A DNA stretch of 64,000 nt from Dirofilaria immitis (GCA_024305405.1 JAKNDB010000103.1:806001-870000), one strand, 5' to 3'. Shown: positions 52,898 through 64,000, numbered from the stretch's first letter. Numbers and translations are program-made. The notes: generated by a model from the sequence alone, not told the origin.

Positions 52898-54104
52898 ATG
52901 GGTGAAGGAGGGGAAGTGGAGCAGATTGGTACCTGCAAATGGTTCAATGTTTTAAAAGGTTATGGTTTTATCACACCTGACGAAGGTGGAGAAGATGTAT
53001 TTGTCCATCAGGCAAGTGGAATTTTTATCAAATTTTTAAAGTAATTGGAACTTCCAATATTTCTAATGCTTTTTAGCAAAATTGCTTTGCAAATTTTAAC
53101 AGATCTCATTTTCATGGCGTATTGAAAAGTTGGCATTTACAAGATAACATTTGCTTGCAGTAAATGCAGCAATTTATTTTTATTGCAGTCTGAATTGAAT
53201 ATGGAAGGTTTTCGAAGTTTGGATGCCGGTGAACGTGTTCGATTTATGATTCGAAAGCGACCGGAAGGCAAGGAAGCAACAGCTGTCGTAAGTGCAGAGC
53301 CTGGTGGAAAATTGAAAGGAAGTTCTATCAGACCTCTCGGAAAGTATAAGTCACATGTTATAAGGTTATCGATTTGTATCATTTTATCTTTTAGAAAATG
53401 AGAAATCTTCCAGTAAGAAATATCTGGGCGGTTAAGTACCACATTATATCTTCCTTCGTCTTTATTCCTTGCTACTTGACAATTCGCATAATTTTGCAAG
53501 AATAGTGGCATATATTTTTATAAGTAACTTATAATTTTTCTCCTATTCTGTTGATTGAATTTTTGGTTTGATTTGCTCTTTGTAAGAGATACTTCATCAT
53601 TGGGAATGGAGCAAGAAGAGCGTAAAAGCGTTCATCATTGGAGAAGAGGATTTTCAATTCTCTAAAATTTATACGAGAAACTGTTAGAGGTTTTGTAACA
53701 TCCCAAACTCTATCTTTCTTATCAAGAATTTTAGATGTTTTAAATGTGGTCATTATGGGAATCATACAGCAGCAAGATGTAGAACGTCAGTGGGAACCGA
53801 AAAAGCATGCTATGGATGTCATGCAACTGATCATTTAGTTGCTGATTGTCCACAAAAATTAAACTTTAAAAATGGTAATAAAGCAAAGAAGGACGGCCCT
53901 GAAACAAATCATACAAACACAAAAATCGAGAGTAGTAAAGAACTACAGTCGAAAACAGAGGAGGAAAAAGCTGATTCGAAGGCAAAAGAAATCAGGGAAA
54001 TAATGAAGATATCAATAAGGACAGCAGCTGTTGAATTTTTTAATTTCTTTAATTTTCGAAATTCTCCTAAACTAATTGACATCGTTGATAAGATATGTTA
54101 CTAA
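52898..54104 (+). CDS. lin-28: LIN-28 RNA-binding protein (cold-shock domain plus two CCHC knuckles)
   Basis: Exons 52898-53011, 53189-53343 and 53735-54104 give an uninterrupted frame of 212 residues. The start is fixed by an in-frame TAG at 52883-52885 and by CSD alignment. Exons 1-2 encode the cold-shock domain: [13 protein letters not shown] (RNP1) and EDVFVHQ (RNP2), then [20 protein letters not shown]. Exon 3 holds two zinc knuckles, [15 protein letters not shown] and [14 protein letters not shown]. The first has five residues between the second Cys and His, the nematode spacing as I recall it for C. elegans LIN-28. The tail is Lys/Glu-rich. LIN-28 blocks let-7 maturation and controls developmental timing. 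Intron 1 (53012-53188) uses a GC donor, CAG|GCAAGT, to a standard TTGCAG acceptor. The 3' UTR holds clustered let-7/lin-4-like seed matches. THOC3 converges from the right. Confidence 0.96.
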
Positions 54105-54795
54105 AAGTGCGGTGTAGAATCTTCGTCGATTACAAATCTCTTTTGACGTTGTGGAGAGAACGGAGTGACTTTTAGACCTTTGTTAGGCTTAGTTTAGTTA
54201 AATTTACTTCTTTTATTCCAAATTTGTAATTAATATTTCTTAAAACTATTACATTCGTAAACCTGGCTATTCTTATCTCGATGTCATTTTTATCTCTGCT
54301 ATCTTACCTCAATATATTAAGCGTACAGGTTAACAGAAATGCCATTCAATTAGAAGCATATAGTTATTTCTTAAAATAATTACTTGATGTTGTTATTCAT
54401 TCGGAGACTTTGAAGGATTTATTGTTGAAAAAATTAAGTCTAACTTTGCGATTAATACCAGAAATGGTATGATTTTCTGAGAAAAACTCCAATTTTTTTC
54501 TTAAATTCGCATCTGATCTAGTGCTTTTTAAATTACAAAAAGTTGAGATATAAGCAGCCTACTAGGTCTATATTTTTATTGTTTTGTTTGTATCCGTAAG
54601 TGCCTGAGTGGTAGTTAGCACTTTTTAACTTTATATTCCATTATAAATTTGTTTTTCATAGAAGTCCAGATCTGCTCCTCTCAGCCATGATTCCTGCATT
54701 TTTCATTCTTCTTTGTTATGCGAGCCTTATTTGCCGTTGTTTCACAGTGATTGTTGTATAGTTATCATCTTATCACTGTTATTATCATAGTGTTA

Positions 54796-54931
54796 CTCAG
54801 GAATTGCGTGTTACCTCACTTTGTTAGCAATTGTTTGATCTATTGATTGATTACCTCAGGATGCAGCTCTCCATGCTACATCATTCCTTCATTGTACCTC
54901 AGGTTCGAATTGTTTTATCTTATAACTCAGG
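54796..54931 (+). promoter_or_regulatory. let-7-type and lin-4-like seed-match cluster in lin-28 3' UTR
   Basis: TACCTCA, the 7mer-A1 complement of the let-7 seed (positions 2-7 plus A), occurs three times: 54812-54818, 54852-54858 and 54895-54901. CTCAGG, complementary to lin-4/miR-125 positions 3-8, occurs four times: 54796-54801, 54855-54860, 54898-54903 and 54926-54931. Two are fused as TACCTCAGG. All lie between the lin-28 stop and AATAAA at 54985. lin-28 is a known target of lin-4 in C. elegans and of let-7/miR-125 in other animals; use here is inferred. Confidence 0.7.
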
Positions 54932-54984
54932 CAGATTTATTACTATTTTATCAGGTCAAATGTGATTTTTTCTGTTGATAGTTA

Positions 54985-54990
54985 AATAAA
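54985..54990 (+). terminator. Candidate lin-28 polyadenylation signal AATAAA
   Basis: AATAAA lies 880 bases past the stop codon, after the miRNA-site cluster and before the convergent THOC3 gene. Other weaker AT-rich signals exist upstream, so the true 3' end is not proven. Confidence 0.4.
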
Positions 54991-55594
54991 CGAACCATAT
55001 CGCAGATTATATCATACATTTTAAATTAATACCATAAAGTGATATGATTTCGGCAGACACACATATTCGCAAATTCGAAATTATAGTGTGGCAATCTTGA
55101 TATAATGGAAAACGCAAAGCGTAGCTTTTTCTAATTGAGACAGTTGAAAATCCGCGCAGAGAAGGTGATGGAAACTTCTTATTAGAATATCTTTTCTACA
55201 AGTTTTAGCGATTTTCTGCTTGCATGTGAACTATGAAGCAAAAAATTTTAGAGTCGTCATTTCATAACATTCTGTAGTGAAGCCAATTAGAACAGAAATG
55301 CATGTAATGTATATTGAGATGCAGGAATTTTAAAGCACCCATGAAAAAAAATGAAAAAAAGTTTTCTGTGTCATCATATAAATAAGGCGTCCAAGTGACA
55401 ATTCATAGTAGGAGATGTTTCAGAACACTGGAGGACCGGAAATTTCAGCTGTTCGAAAAATTTGACCATAAATTTCATGGACAGTGAAATTTCATTTCTT
55501 ACTAACAAACTCATTAGAATCTAAATTTCTTCCATTCCTTTTACCAATGAATTTCACTTCATCTGGACTTAGTGCAAATTAATATTTTTTTATT

Positions 55595-58464
55595 TTACAT
55601 AGTAAATCCGAAAATGTTGACTGTAATTTCTCGATCACGACTATCTAGTGACGGAGCTGATGCGTACGCAAGTAGATAAATATTCGGATGCCAAGCACAT
55701 GTAAATGTTTCAGCATTTACTCGAAGTTCGTGCACTCTAAAAAAGTGAAGGTTAAACTTTAGAACAAATTGAGGACATTCACTCAGTAACGTAATCGTAC
55801 AAATTTTTGAGGTTAAAAAAATATTTTGGCCATTTGTATACAATCCTAACAAACAAAATTAATAAAAGCAAAAAGCAAACCTTGCACCATTTTCTGCCCA
55901 ACAAATATCAATAAAATGATCTTCGCTTGCGCAGGCTATTAGTTGACTGTCTGCACTGAATGAGATTGATCGCAAAGGATAATCCAACCTATAATTTACA
56001 TAATTCATTATTTGAATAATCATATTTGATTCTAGGTACAAATAAGAAATACCTGATATTTGCTAAAATTAATGAAGGAAAAATAGAATATAGAAAGGAA
56101 GAGAGACCCAAAGATAATGGAAGCACAAATAATTTCAAAAGTTATTGTAGCAACAAAAATAAAAACTTAGATATATAAATTATTTATTAACTTATAAATT
56201 CACGCCAACTGAGAAAGTACATAATGCATTCACTACAATCAACTGGGTATGAGTCACTTATAATTTTACGTAGATTTAAAATTTTTAATCATAAAATTGA
56301 TTAACTGATATACAGAAAATAATAAATCCTACTGGATTCATTTATTTTTATTGATATTTGTTGGACAGATAATTTGAAATTAAAGTTTCGAAAAAATATT
56401 TGAATATGTGTAATGAAAAAAAAGAAAAAGACTTTCATATAACGTAAGCTGAATATACAATAAAAACGAACCTTCCCATATTTGATTCACAAATGAGTTC
56501 ATTGGCATCCCAAATCGAGCAGATGGCATCTGATGCACCGACAGCAAAACGTCGACCATCCGGTGAAACGGCCAAACAAACACAAGTAGCTTGGGTAGGA
56601 TGTGCTTGTAATGTTCGCCGATGCGTCACATCCGGTGTTCTGTAATTTAACATCTAATCAAGATTACCAACAGATACATAAATTAATAATAAAAAGTTAG
56701 AAATAAATTATCTATCTGATTACTTAATTTTATTCATGGAACGAAAGAGCTAAATTTGCAAGTCCTTTGAAAAATCCAGAGCAGCTGGTACAGATACCCT
56801 AACAAAGGATAACGAGACTCAACTATTTCTGAAACAAGTAACGTTGTCATAATAAAGAGACTTAATGAATTCTGCTAAAGTAACTCCTTCTTTACCCTAT
56901 CAAAAATCAAATCTTCCTGCATCGCATAATTTAAAAATACTCAAACTTACGAGAAAATATTGACTTGTCCACTTCCCATAGCCACAAATAAATATTTCCC
57001 AGATGGATCAAATGCAAATTCATTCACTTCATCCTTCAGTGACTCAACTTTGATTGTTTTCAAATTTCGACTATCGAGAATACTTAAGAATCTTCTTTGT
57101 CACCATATGCCAAATATGTACCACACGGTGACCAAGCCACATTCAAATTTTGTGCTGTAAACGATAAGAGATAATAGAAAAGCATTTTACTTTCAATATT
57201 TAACTTAGTATGTGTACAGGATGAAAAGAATCTATTCGACTATAAATAAATTACAAAATAATTTCAGACACTTCATGCATAAAAAAATTTGAAAATTCCT
57301 GGGGTAATTTTACAAGAACAGATCTAAATAAATCTATGACAGTATGCCGACGTAGACTTCTTATCTAGCTTATGGGAATGAAATGAACAAACACCCAGTT
57401 TATGATCAAATATGATATTTTAATATTTATAGGAAGTTTTCTTGAAATCAAATGATTTTAATATTTTTCTTCTAAAGCATATCTCTTGCAATTTCATATT
57501 TTTACCTTCAACACAATAAGTTAAATTAAGCAATAAAATAAATAAACTATTATTTTCTGGTTAATAGAAAAGCGTTTTTACCTTTAGTATTTAACCTAGT
57601 GTGCGTCCGTGCTTGTCGAATATCCCACAATCGGACAGATTTGTCTGCACTGGCTGAAGCTAACAAATATGGATTTGATGGATGAAAAGCAACTTGGTCA
57701 ACTTGCTCATTGTGACCAAAACCACGGAAAATCGTTTTCTAAAGAAATACCATTTAATTTCATTTCCAACTAAATCTGTGGTGAATTTAATTGAGGAAAA
57801 TTATCCTGGAAATAGCACTGATATTTTAATGCCATACCTTCTATATATTTTACTTTCTCTTTTGCATCTTAAATAGATATTTTGTTTTCACAGATGAAAC
57901 TAAAAGAAATATATTACAACAAATATGTTAAAATAGCTAGCTATTTCAGCTATGAAAATGTCAAAAGTATAAACAACTAAACAAAAGATTCTGAACATGT
58001 AATAGATCACTGGAATTGCAAAATATGTAAGAATTACTATTACGCATTCAAAATAAAAAATAAGAATGATTTAAATCAATAAAACATAAGTACTTCATAG
58101 TCTATTTTCCTACACATATTGTAAATATTAACCATTCGAAATGATGAATCAAATGTTATCACTGATACACTTTTTCCGCCCCTGCAGCAAGGCGAGTACC
58201 GTCACAATTCCAGGATACAGTGAGAGGTCGTGGTACCTATAATCGTTGAAACACTAACAATTTTTTTGAAATATTTAACATTACAATGTTTGTATAAAAT
58301 AGCACCTGCATGTCATATGTTTTAACTCGGTCATTTTTCTTGAAATGAGAAACAGCGTCTTGAAATGTTTGAATCTTTGATGATGTTGATGATGATGACG
58401 AAGGTGGAAATCCGTTTTTCCGTTGTATTGTTGTTGCGGATTGTTCTCGACTTTGTGTGCCCAT
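55595..58464 (-). CDS. THOC3: THOC3/Tex1 WD40 subunit of the THO/TREX complex
   Basis: Seven exons: 58464-58306, 58236-58133, 57738-57582, 57154-56951, 56639-56472, 55988-55881 and 55736-55595; about 347 residues, close to human THOC3 (351 as I recall). WD-repeat blocks appear in THOC3 order: LTVSWNCDGTRLAAGAEK, GFGHNEQVDQVAFHPSNPYL followed by ASADKSVRLWDIR, LNVAWSPCGTYLAYGDKED, DEVNEFAFDPSGKYLFVAMG, LAVSPDGRRFAVGASDAI, and LDYPLRSISFSADSQLIACA directly followed by SEDHFIDI, which is nearly diagnostic. The Ser-rich N-terminus precedes the propeller. THO couples transcription to mRNA export in the nucleus. Two single-base losses break the frame: the T run at 58171-58175 and AA at 57089-57090. 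With each restored, all phases close exactly. AATAAA follows the stop at once. The gene converges on lin-28. Confidence 0.93.
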
Positions 58465-59444
58465 TTCTTACAGATCGTAATGATACCTGCAATTCAATTC
58501 TGTTAAAATAATAATGCAAAATGGAGATTTTTATCAAAGGGAGAATTGAATAATAATGAATAACTTTTTATGGCCATAAAAATTACTAAATATATAAAAA
58601 CATAATTTTATAGGAAGATTAAAGGTAGGATCTTAGAGTAATTGAACTAATACATTTTGAAAGAAAAAGAAAAAAGAAATCTACTTGCTTGAATTTATAA
58701 ATGTTTAATAATGAATGAAAAAATCGAATAAATATTTCATGACATTATTGATTGATAAAATGAAATATTTAAAAAACAAAGGAAAAGAACTCAAAGATAT
58801 ACTGAAAAAACAATTGATGAACAAAGTAATATGGTAATATGGAAAAATCAGAATTTATTTAAAATTTATTATATTGGAATTTTATTTTTCATATTTGTAA
58901 CAGAGAAGCATCTGAGATAACATAAAGATATTAGCTGGTTTTATATTATACATTATCAGGAATTTAGTTATTGATTATATTGTAAAAAATTATTTCATTA
59001 CTAAATTTGCACTATTAGTTGCAAAATCAAAATATAGAATTAGACAGGAAATGAAACTGAATCATACAAATATTGCTTTACATTATATTCTTAGCATTCT
59101 TATCAGAAATTAATGATTGGATGCAAAAAAATTGATGAATCCTGGTTGATTTTTTTTAATTAAAAAATCGAAAAGAAAGAACAGAGATAAAAATAAAATG
59201 ATGCATAAGAGAAACAGATTAAAAACATACGACGCAGCATCAAGTACCCTTATCAGTATTCTTTATAATCACAACCCAATCAGTCAATCATTCGACTAGT
59301 TTGTTCTTCTTAATAAGAATTTATTTACAAATAAAATATAAATAAGTTTCAATTCAGTTATAAGCTTCAAATAAATTTAAAATTAAATTTATAAGTAGAT
59401 TCGTTGAATCTATTTATAAATTTTGATTAGAAAGAACACTGATA

Positions 59445-59485
59445 CTTTAAATTCATATTTGATAAAATCAAATATGAATTTAAAG
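59445..59485. repeat. Perfect 19-bp inverted repeat (hairpin) with 3-nt loop
   Basis: CTTTAAATTCATATTTGAT (59445-59463), loop AAA, then its exact reverse complement (59467-59485). No flanking coding or transposase sequence is seen. Confidence 0.95.
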
Positions 59486-60034
59486 GGATGTATCATTTAG
59501 TTTAGTAAAAATAAAAGTACAGTAAAGTTGAAATGATAAATATATTACATAACGCCCAATAATCTTATCAATACTTTATTTCACATAATTTAAGCCAATT
59601 TAATAGCCTACTAAGCCTACTAATTAATTTAAAAACTTTCCTGTTTCTTTTCCGTCTGCTTTTTTGGGACAAAAATTCATTACGCAATTTGTTATAAATC
59701 AAGCGAAATTTAATGTGAACTTTTGCTTTGTCACTGTCTAATTTTATTGATTTTGAGGAATCATAACCTTTGATCAAAAATTAAGGAAGTGGAAAAACTT
59801 ATAAAATAAACCATATTGTTTACTTGTAAAAGTTTAGCAAAAAGTCTGAAATTTGAAATAATAAAACTTCAAAATTAAACTTTAAGTGGATATGAAACAA
59901 TAATTTCAGTGATTTTAATACCATTCAGTATTTATGAAAACAAAAAGCGAAAAATAAAGACAAATCCCCAATAGACAGATAAAATTGATATTTCTTCTTT
60001 TCTCTTAATAAATAAAAAAATTAAACTACTATCG

Positions 60035-60102
60035 TTGTAATTAATACTTATGGTTATTTTTCTTACAATTACATTGTAATTAATACTTATGGTTATTTTT
60101 CT
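60035..60102. repeat. 29-bp direct repeat, period 39
   Basis: TTGTAATTAATACTTATGG with its extension to TTATTTTTCT occurs from 60035 and again from 60074 without mismatches. Non-coding local duplication. Confidence 0.85.
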
Positions 60103-60264
60103 GGTGTATTTGTATTTTTAACTCTATCAAAATTTATTATAATGAAAAGTTTAATGGATGATTGTAAAATGGAATCATTTAAAACTTATTCTTTTTGGTC
60201 CCGTATTTATCCATTACATACCTCCATATTAAAATGAATTACGAATTTAAAATAAAAGTTTCAG

Positions 60265-60451
60265 ATCACAAAAAGACGAGCAATGTGGTCATGGTTTCAC
60301 TTTACAGTCGACGATATTCTATTATTTCAATCATGGAAAATCGATACTGCATGGAGTAAGAAAAATTATTATATACGAATTAAATCTACTATGTATATAT
60401 TAATATTTCTATATTCATTGATAGAGTTTTAAGGATTATATATATATCATT

Positions 60452-60514
<63 letters not shown>

Positions 60515-61262
60515 ATATATTAAATCATATCAAAAATCTTTCCATTTCTTTCTCTAGAAGTGCTTGTGCTCAATTCTTAAAACTGATTGTTTTTGTTGTC
60601 CTGAACAACATATTCATTTGATCATTAAGTCGATGATAATGGATAATAAAGAATTGAATAATTATTTTTTCAACAATAAAATAATAAATATTGAGCTTGG
60701 ACTAACTTTATTAATGAGTCGACAATTTTTCAAATAAATAAAAATGAAAATTTGCTTCTACCAGAAATGATAATCAGTTGCATTGGAATATATCTGCTTG
60801 GAATATTCTTTGAAGCAATCAAATTGATAAGAAAAAAATTGATTCAAAATCTGCAAAATTCTCGATAATAACAGATGATATGACGTAAGTTAGTCTATTT
60901 ATTCATGAATGAAATTAAGGAAACATTTGAAAGTAAACCATACTGTCAATAAATAAATGAATCCATTCTCATAAAAATAAGCGAATAACAAAACATAAAT
61001 ATTCTTAAAAATCCCTTTAAATGATATAAAAGTTTACCTTCATAATAGGTAAACATATTGCAAATTTATCCTTTTTCTATGTTAAATTAAATATCATTTC
61101 AGATTTATGAAGCTTGTCTGCCATCAGATGTTTCAAATAGTCTTATTTGTGGTACAACTTATCATTAATTACCTATTAATGCTCATATTCATGTCTTATT
61201 CGATTTGGTTTGGTACAGCGGTTATTTTAGGTATTACTACTGGATCTTATGTTTTTGCATAG
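60265..61262 (+). CDS. CTR/SLC31-family copper transporter
   Basis: Three exon blocks. Block 1 (60265-60355, ATG 60283) reads MWSWFHFTVDDILLFQSWKI, the pre-TM1 CTR signature. Block 2 (from 60765) encodes TM1, SCIGIYLLGIFFEAIKLIRK. Block 3 (61103-61262) encodes HQMFQIVLFVVQLIINYLLM, the MxxxM motif (MLIFM) of TM2, and TM3 ILGITTGSYVF with the GxxxG packing motif. CTR proteins form trimers that import Cu(I). The block 2 frame meets TAA TAA shortly after QNSR. A strong GTAAGT donor at 60887 lies beyond these stops, whereas a GC donor (CT|GCAAAA) at 60853 gives exact phase into block 3. So either a GC-AG intron, an indel or a damaged gene is possible. An acceptor TTTCAG just before 60265 suggests undetected upstream N-terminal exons. 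A long (AT)n tract sits in intron 1. Confidence 0.75.
60454..60509. repeat. (AT)n microsatellite, about 28 units
   Basis: Uninterrupted AT dinucleotide repeat within the first intron of the CTR-type copper transporter gene. Length is likely variable. Confidence 0.97.
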
Positions 61263-64000
61263 AACTCAACAATGCAATGATTATTAAATTACATTCCACC
61301 AATAATATTACCATTTATCCATTTGTTCATGATTAACTTGCTTACATTTTGTTCGATCTTCGGTATATTTATATATGCCAGGATAATTTTATAATATCTC
61401 GTTGCTAACCTTTTCCAGGTATTAATTTTTGATAATAATAACAATAATTATAACACTAATAGTAATATGGCAATGATAACAATGACAATGATATAATAAT
61501 GGTATGGCAATAATAATTATAAAAGTATCAGATGCAATAATGTGTATATCGAAAACAATGCATCGAATCAACGTGTACGTACGTGAAAGATGAGGATATG
61601 CAAAAGAAATGAAAATGAAAATGTATACAAATCATAAAAAGATTATTTCAAAATTGACAAAATATATGAATTTGAAATCTGGATACTGTTACCATATTCA
61701 TAATCGGTGATAATAAATTACTGACACACGTTGCTATTCGTGAGGAAGAATACGATAACTTGTACAATTCGAAAATATAGGTTTGTAGGGAGCAAAGAAG
61801 CGAGGAATATGGTATGAACTTTCAAATGATATCAAAAATCGATGAAACTGATGACAACTTCGATAAAATTATTCGTAAATTTGAATGGAGCACAAGCTAA
61901 TGAAAAATTAATTAGATATCAGAATAATTCATATTTCCACTATAAACTTTTCATAGACTTAGAAATCTAATTCGTTCCATCTCAACAGTCTCTAATTATT
62001 AAAAAACTTTCCCGTATCAAATAATTTTCAGTTTCGTGACAAAAAATTTTATAATTCAAAATGCGGAACAAAATTTTTATATCGAATATTAATTTCTTGA
62101 AATAACAGTTTCAATTAAATTCTTTAAAATGATAATTTTGAAATAATTTTTTAGTCTTGTTGATGCTTGATTGATATTTCCATTTCTGCATTTTTTCTCC
62201 TTCCACACAGCATTCAATAAATCAGGACTTGATCAATATCAAGAAAAGGCAAAACTTTCTTCTTCTTTGATGTGAGAGAGCGAATTGACGTTTCTCAAGA
62301 CAATATTTTGAAAGGTTTATTGGGTCGGAAGTTAATAATATTGACAAGAGAAAAAATTTTTCATCAATTGGGGATAGATTGTAAAGGTTTTTCGAGTCTC
62401 TTCTTCGGGGAGGAGGGAAAACTTCGTCTCTGCTGGCAATGAGAGCTCGATTGTAGACCGACCGCTTACCACAGAACCCTAATGAACAATGCTCCAAAAA
62501 CTTTTTGATCAATAACACACTATTATATGCCATTTTTGGGGGCAGGATATAGGCAAAAAATAATCATCTGAGATATGTGAGATAAAGAAATAAGCTATTT
62601 GGACATACATGGGATAAATCAATATTATATCATGCCATGTAGAAATGTTCAAAACTGATGGGAACATAAGTCCATTTTTCTTGAATTTAGCTGCATTTGT
62701 TGATATAAGAGGAAGCAAACACCATATAATGACAGTAAAAAGTGTTTGTGAGCGATGACAATCGATATATTCTGACAAGAATTATATTTAATATCAACCA
62801 AAGACTATGAAAAACAACTTTTTAAACCTGAGTGTCAATTATGGATCACAATTTCTTCGTGTTTCCCGACAATTAAAGGTTTATTAAACAATGATTAAAT
62901 TAAAAATAAATGGATCTTTGGACTATAATAAAGAATCATAATCTTTATTCCTTCTGAACTGATTCATCATCTATGATTTAATCATCTTTGATAACAAATG
63001 TACGTTGCTCAGTCACTTCAGTTCTCCGCTTCCCCAATATATAAACTCAAAATGTTTTAACTATTTTACTACTATATCATTTCCATTTTCATTAAGGACA
63101 CAAACGATACCGCTGTACAAAATATATGTCTAAAACTTCACAAGCTACGTGACAAGAAGTAAGCGTTAATTAATATTTAATTTGAATTAGTTAAAGAAAA
63201 GTTTGACACCACTTTGAGAGTCATTACTTTGAGCTTTGAGGGTCGTTAAATATTTAAATTTTCACAAATATATAACTTTTATGTATGTAATAATGCAATT
63301 AAATAATGTTTGCTTATTTCAATCAATATTTTTTTAAATAATATCGGAAGAGTTTTGGTAGAGGAAATTTAGTAAAATTCAATTATATTGTGTACGAATA
63401 AAACTTACCAAATTTCATTTTATGTATGGATTCAATGCGAATTAAATAATCCACAAATTTTATTCTTAATTATTTATAAAAGTTAAATGAATGATTAAGT
63501 AATGATGTAAATAACCACTAAAACTAACCATCTAGTGTGATACTCAATAAATAATCAGGTAAGCAGATAATGCAATTGTACGAAAATGTTGAGAAGAGAA
63601 GAAAAAGAATTTTTGATAGCATACCTCTGATAAATGTTAATCCAGAAAACACACTTATAAGATTGAGAGTGATACGTTTTAATATATTGAAGTGCAATGA
63701 TTGAAACGTTCAAAAAAATAATTAATCACGAGATCACCAGGGAGTGATAAAATACTCGAAGGAATACACCGCAATGTTGGCTGTTAAAATTACAGAATCC
63801 TATAGCCTAAAAGAAAATAAAACAAAAACAGAAGAGTCGTACTTGGCCGGACAGAAGCACTTAGCCATCAGGCTGGTAGCTATTTTGCAATTGCAATGCA
63901 TAACCTTTTTTGGGAGTGCAAGTCTTACCTAACTTGGAAGTTATCCTCTGCGTCTTCGCTTACTTTATGTTACTCCTCATCTTCGCCTTCCTCTCATTCG
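61263..64000. other. Right-end intergenic region, no supported gene
   Basis: The 3' flank of the copper transporter contains AATAAT/ACAATG-type low-complexity sequence near 61430-61530. Minus-strand frames at 62222-62533 and 62509-62778 and a plus-strand frame at 63744-63932 have no recognisable family; the second contains a hydrophobic stretch that could mimic a signal peptide. Sequence near 62380-62470 and 63830-64000 is richer in G+C and may be the edge of a gene lying outside the window, but no exon could be anchored. Confidence 0.4.

Larger units (their letters stand above)
58465..60264. other. Intergenic region between THOC3 and the copper transporter
   Basis: Divergent spacing between THOC3 (-) and the CTR gene (+). 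It contains a perfect 19-bp inverted repeat (59445-59485) and a 29-bp direct repeat (60035-60102). Possible upstream exons encoding a Met/His-rich N-terminus of the transporter were looked for but not identified. A lysine-rich minus-strand frame at 59568-59777 has no family resemblance and was not called. Confidence 0.45.

Noticed and set aside
54595..54630. AAGTGC...GCACTT stem followed by T5, with tRNA-like GAGTGGTAGTTAGC
   Set aside because: No acceptor stem, anticodon arm or T-loop; the stem is only 6 bp. Not a tRNA or Pol III gene on this evidence.
54753..54763. GTTGTATAGTT, identical to the 3' end of let-7, in the lin-28 3' UTR
   Set aside because: It is in the sense orientation, so it cannot pair with let-7 as a target; the seed TGAGGTAG is absent, so it is not a let-7 gene. 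Treated as coincidence.
62509..62778. 89-codon minus-strand frame with a hydrophobic segment
   Set aside because: No homology, splice partner or conserved context; hydrophobic frames are common by chance in AT-rich DNA.
63744..63932. 62-codon plus-strand frame near the right edge
   Set aside because: No family features; kept only as a possible edge of an outside gene in the region note.
1..64000. Mobile elements, CRISPR arrays, rRNA, tRNA and spliced-leader RNA genes
   Set aside because: Looked for transposase or reverse-transcriptase motifs, regular spacer repeats, tRNA A/B boxes and a spliced-leader sequence; none was found by reading.

Overview
The window looks like a nematode chromosome segment, most likely a spirurid/filarial-type worm. 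It is strongly AT-rich, its introns are short to medium with T-rich TTTCAG or TTTTAG acceptors, and its gene content is typical of nematodes (cuticlin-type ZP protein, LIN-28 with nematode zinc-knuckle spacing, CC2D2A/MKS-6). No bacterial, viral or intact transposon sequence was recognised. Genes are intron-rich, so the models were built by joining exons by hand using conserved motifs, splice sites and reading phase.

Layout, left to right. 1-5.3 kb: AT-rich intergenic DNA. 5.4-6.6 kb (+): a two-exon secreted low-complexity protein with no recognised family. 11.9-18.4 kb (+): a 13-exon membrane-anchored ZP-domain (cuticlin-like) protein with a Thr-rich repeat, a furin site and a C-terminal membrane anchor. 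An unrelated exon-like reading frame lies antisense in its first intron. 20.0-30.8 kb (-): three tandem, divergent members of the Oxa1/YidC/Alb3 mitochondrial insertase family. 33.1-42.35 kb (-): CC2D2A/MKS-6, a ciliary transition-zone protein. 43.7-49.15 kb (-): a subtilisin/kexin-type proprotein convertase. 52.9-54.1 kb (+): LIN-28, whose 3' UTR carries a dense cluster of let-7-type and lin-4-like seed matches. 55.6-58.5 kb (-): THOC3, the WD40 subunit of the THO mRNA-export complex, convergent with lin-28. 60.3-61.3 kb (+): a CTR-family copper transporter. 61.3-64 kb: no supported gene.

The genes are mostly unrelated housekeeping or developmental loci and do not form one pathway. The coherent unit is the triple Oxa1 array. 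Two genes are linked only by plausible biochemistry: the ZP protein has an RKRR site of the type that convertases cleave.

Conserved reading frames are broken at least ten times by single-base changes, mostly at short homopolymers, in otherwise intact genes. Because this happens in five of the eight conserved genes, draft-assembly error is the simplest explanation, though decay of individual genes cannot be excluded. Most promising observations: the Oxa1 array, the lin-28 3' UTR miRNA-site cluster, and up to three GC-AG introns.
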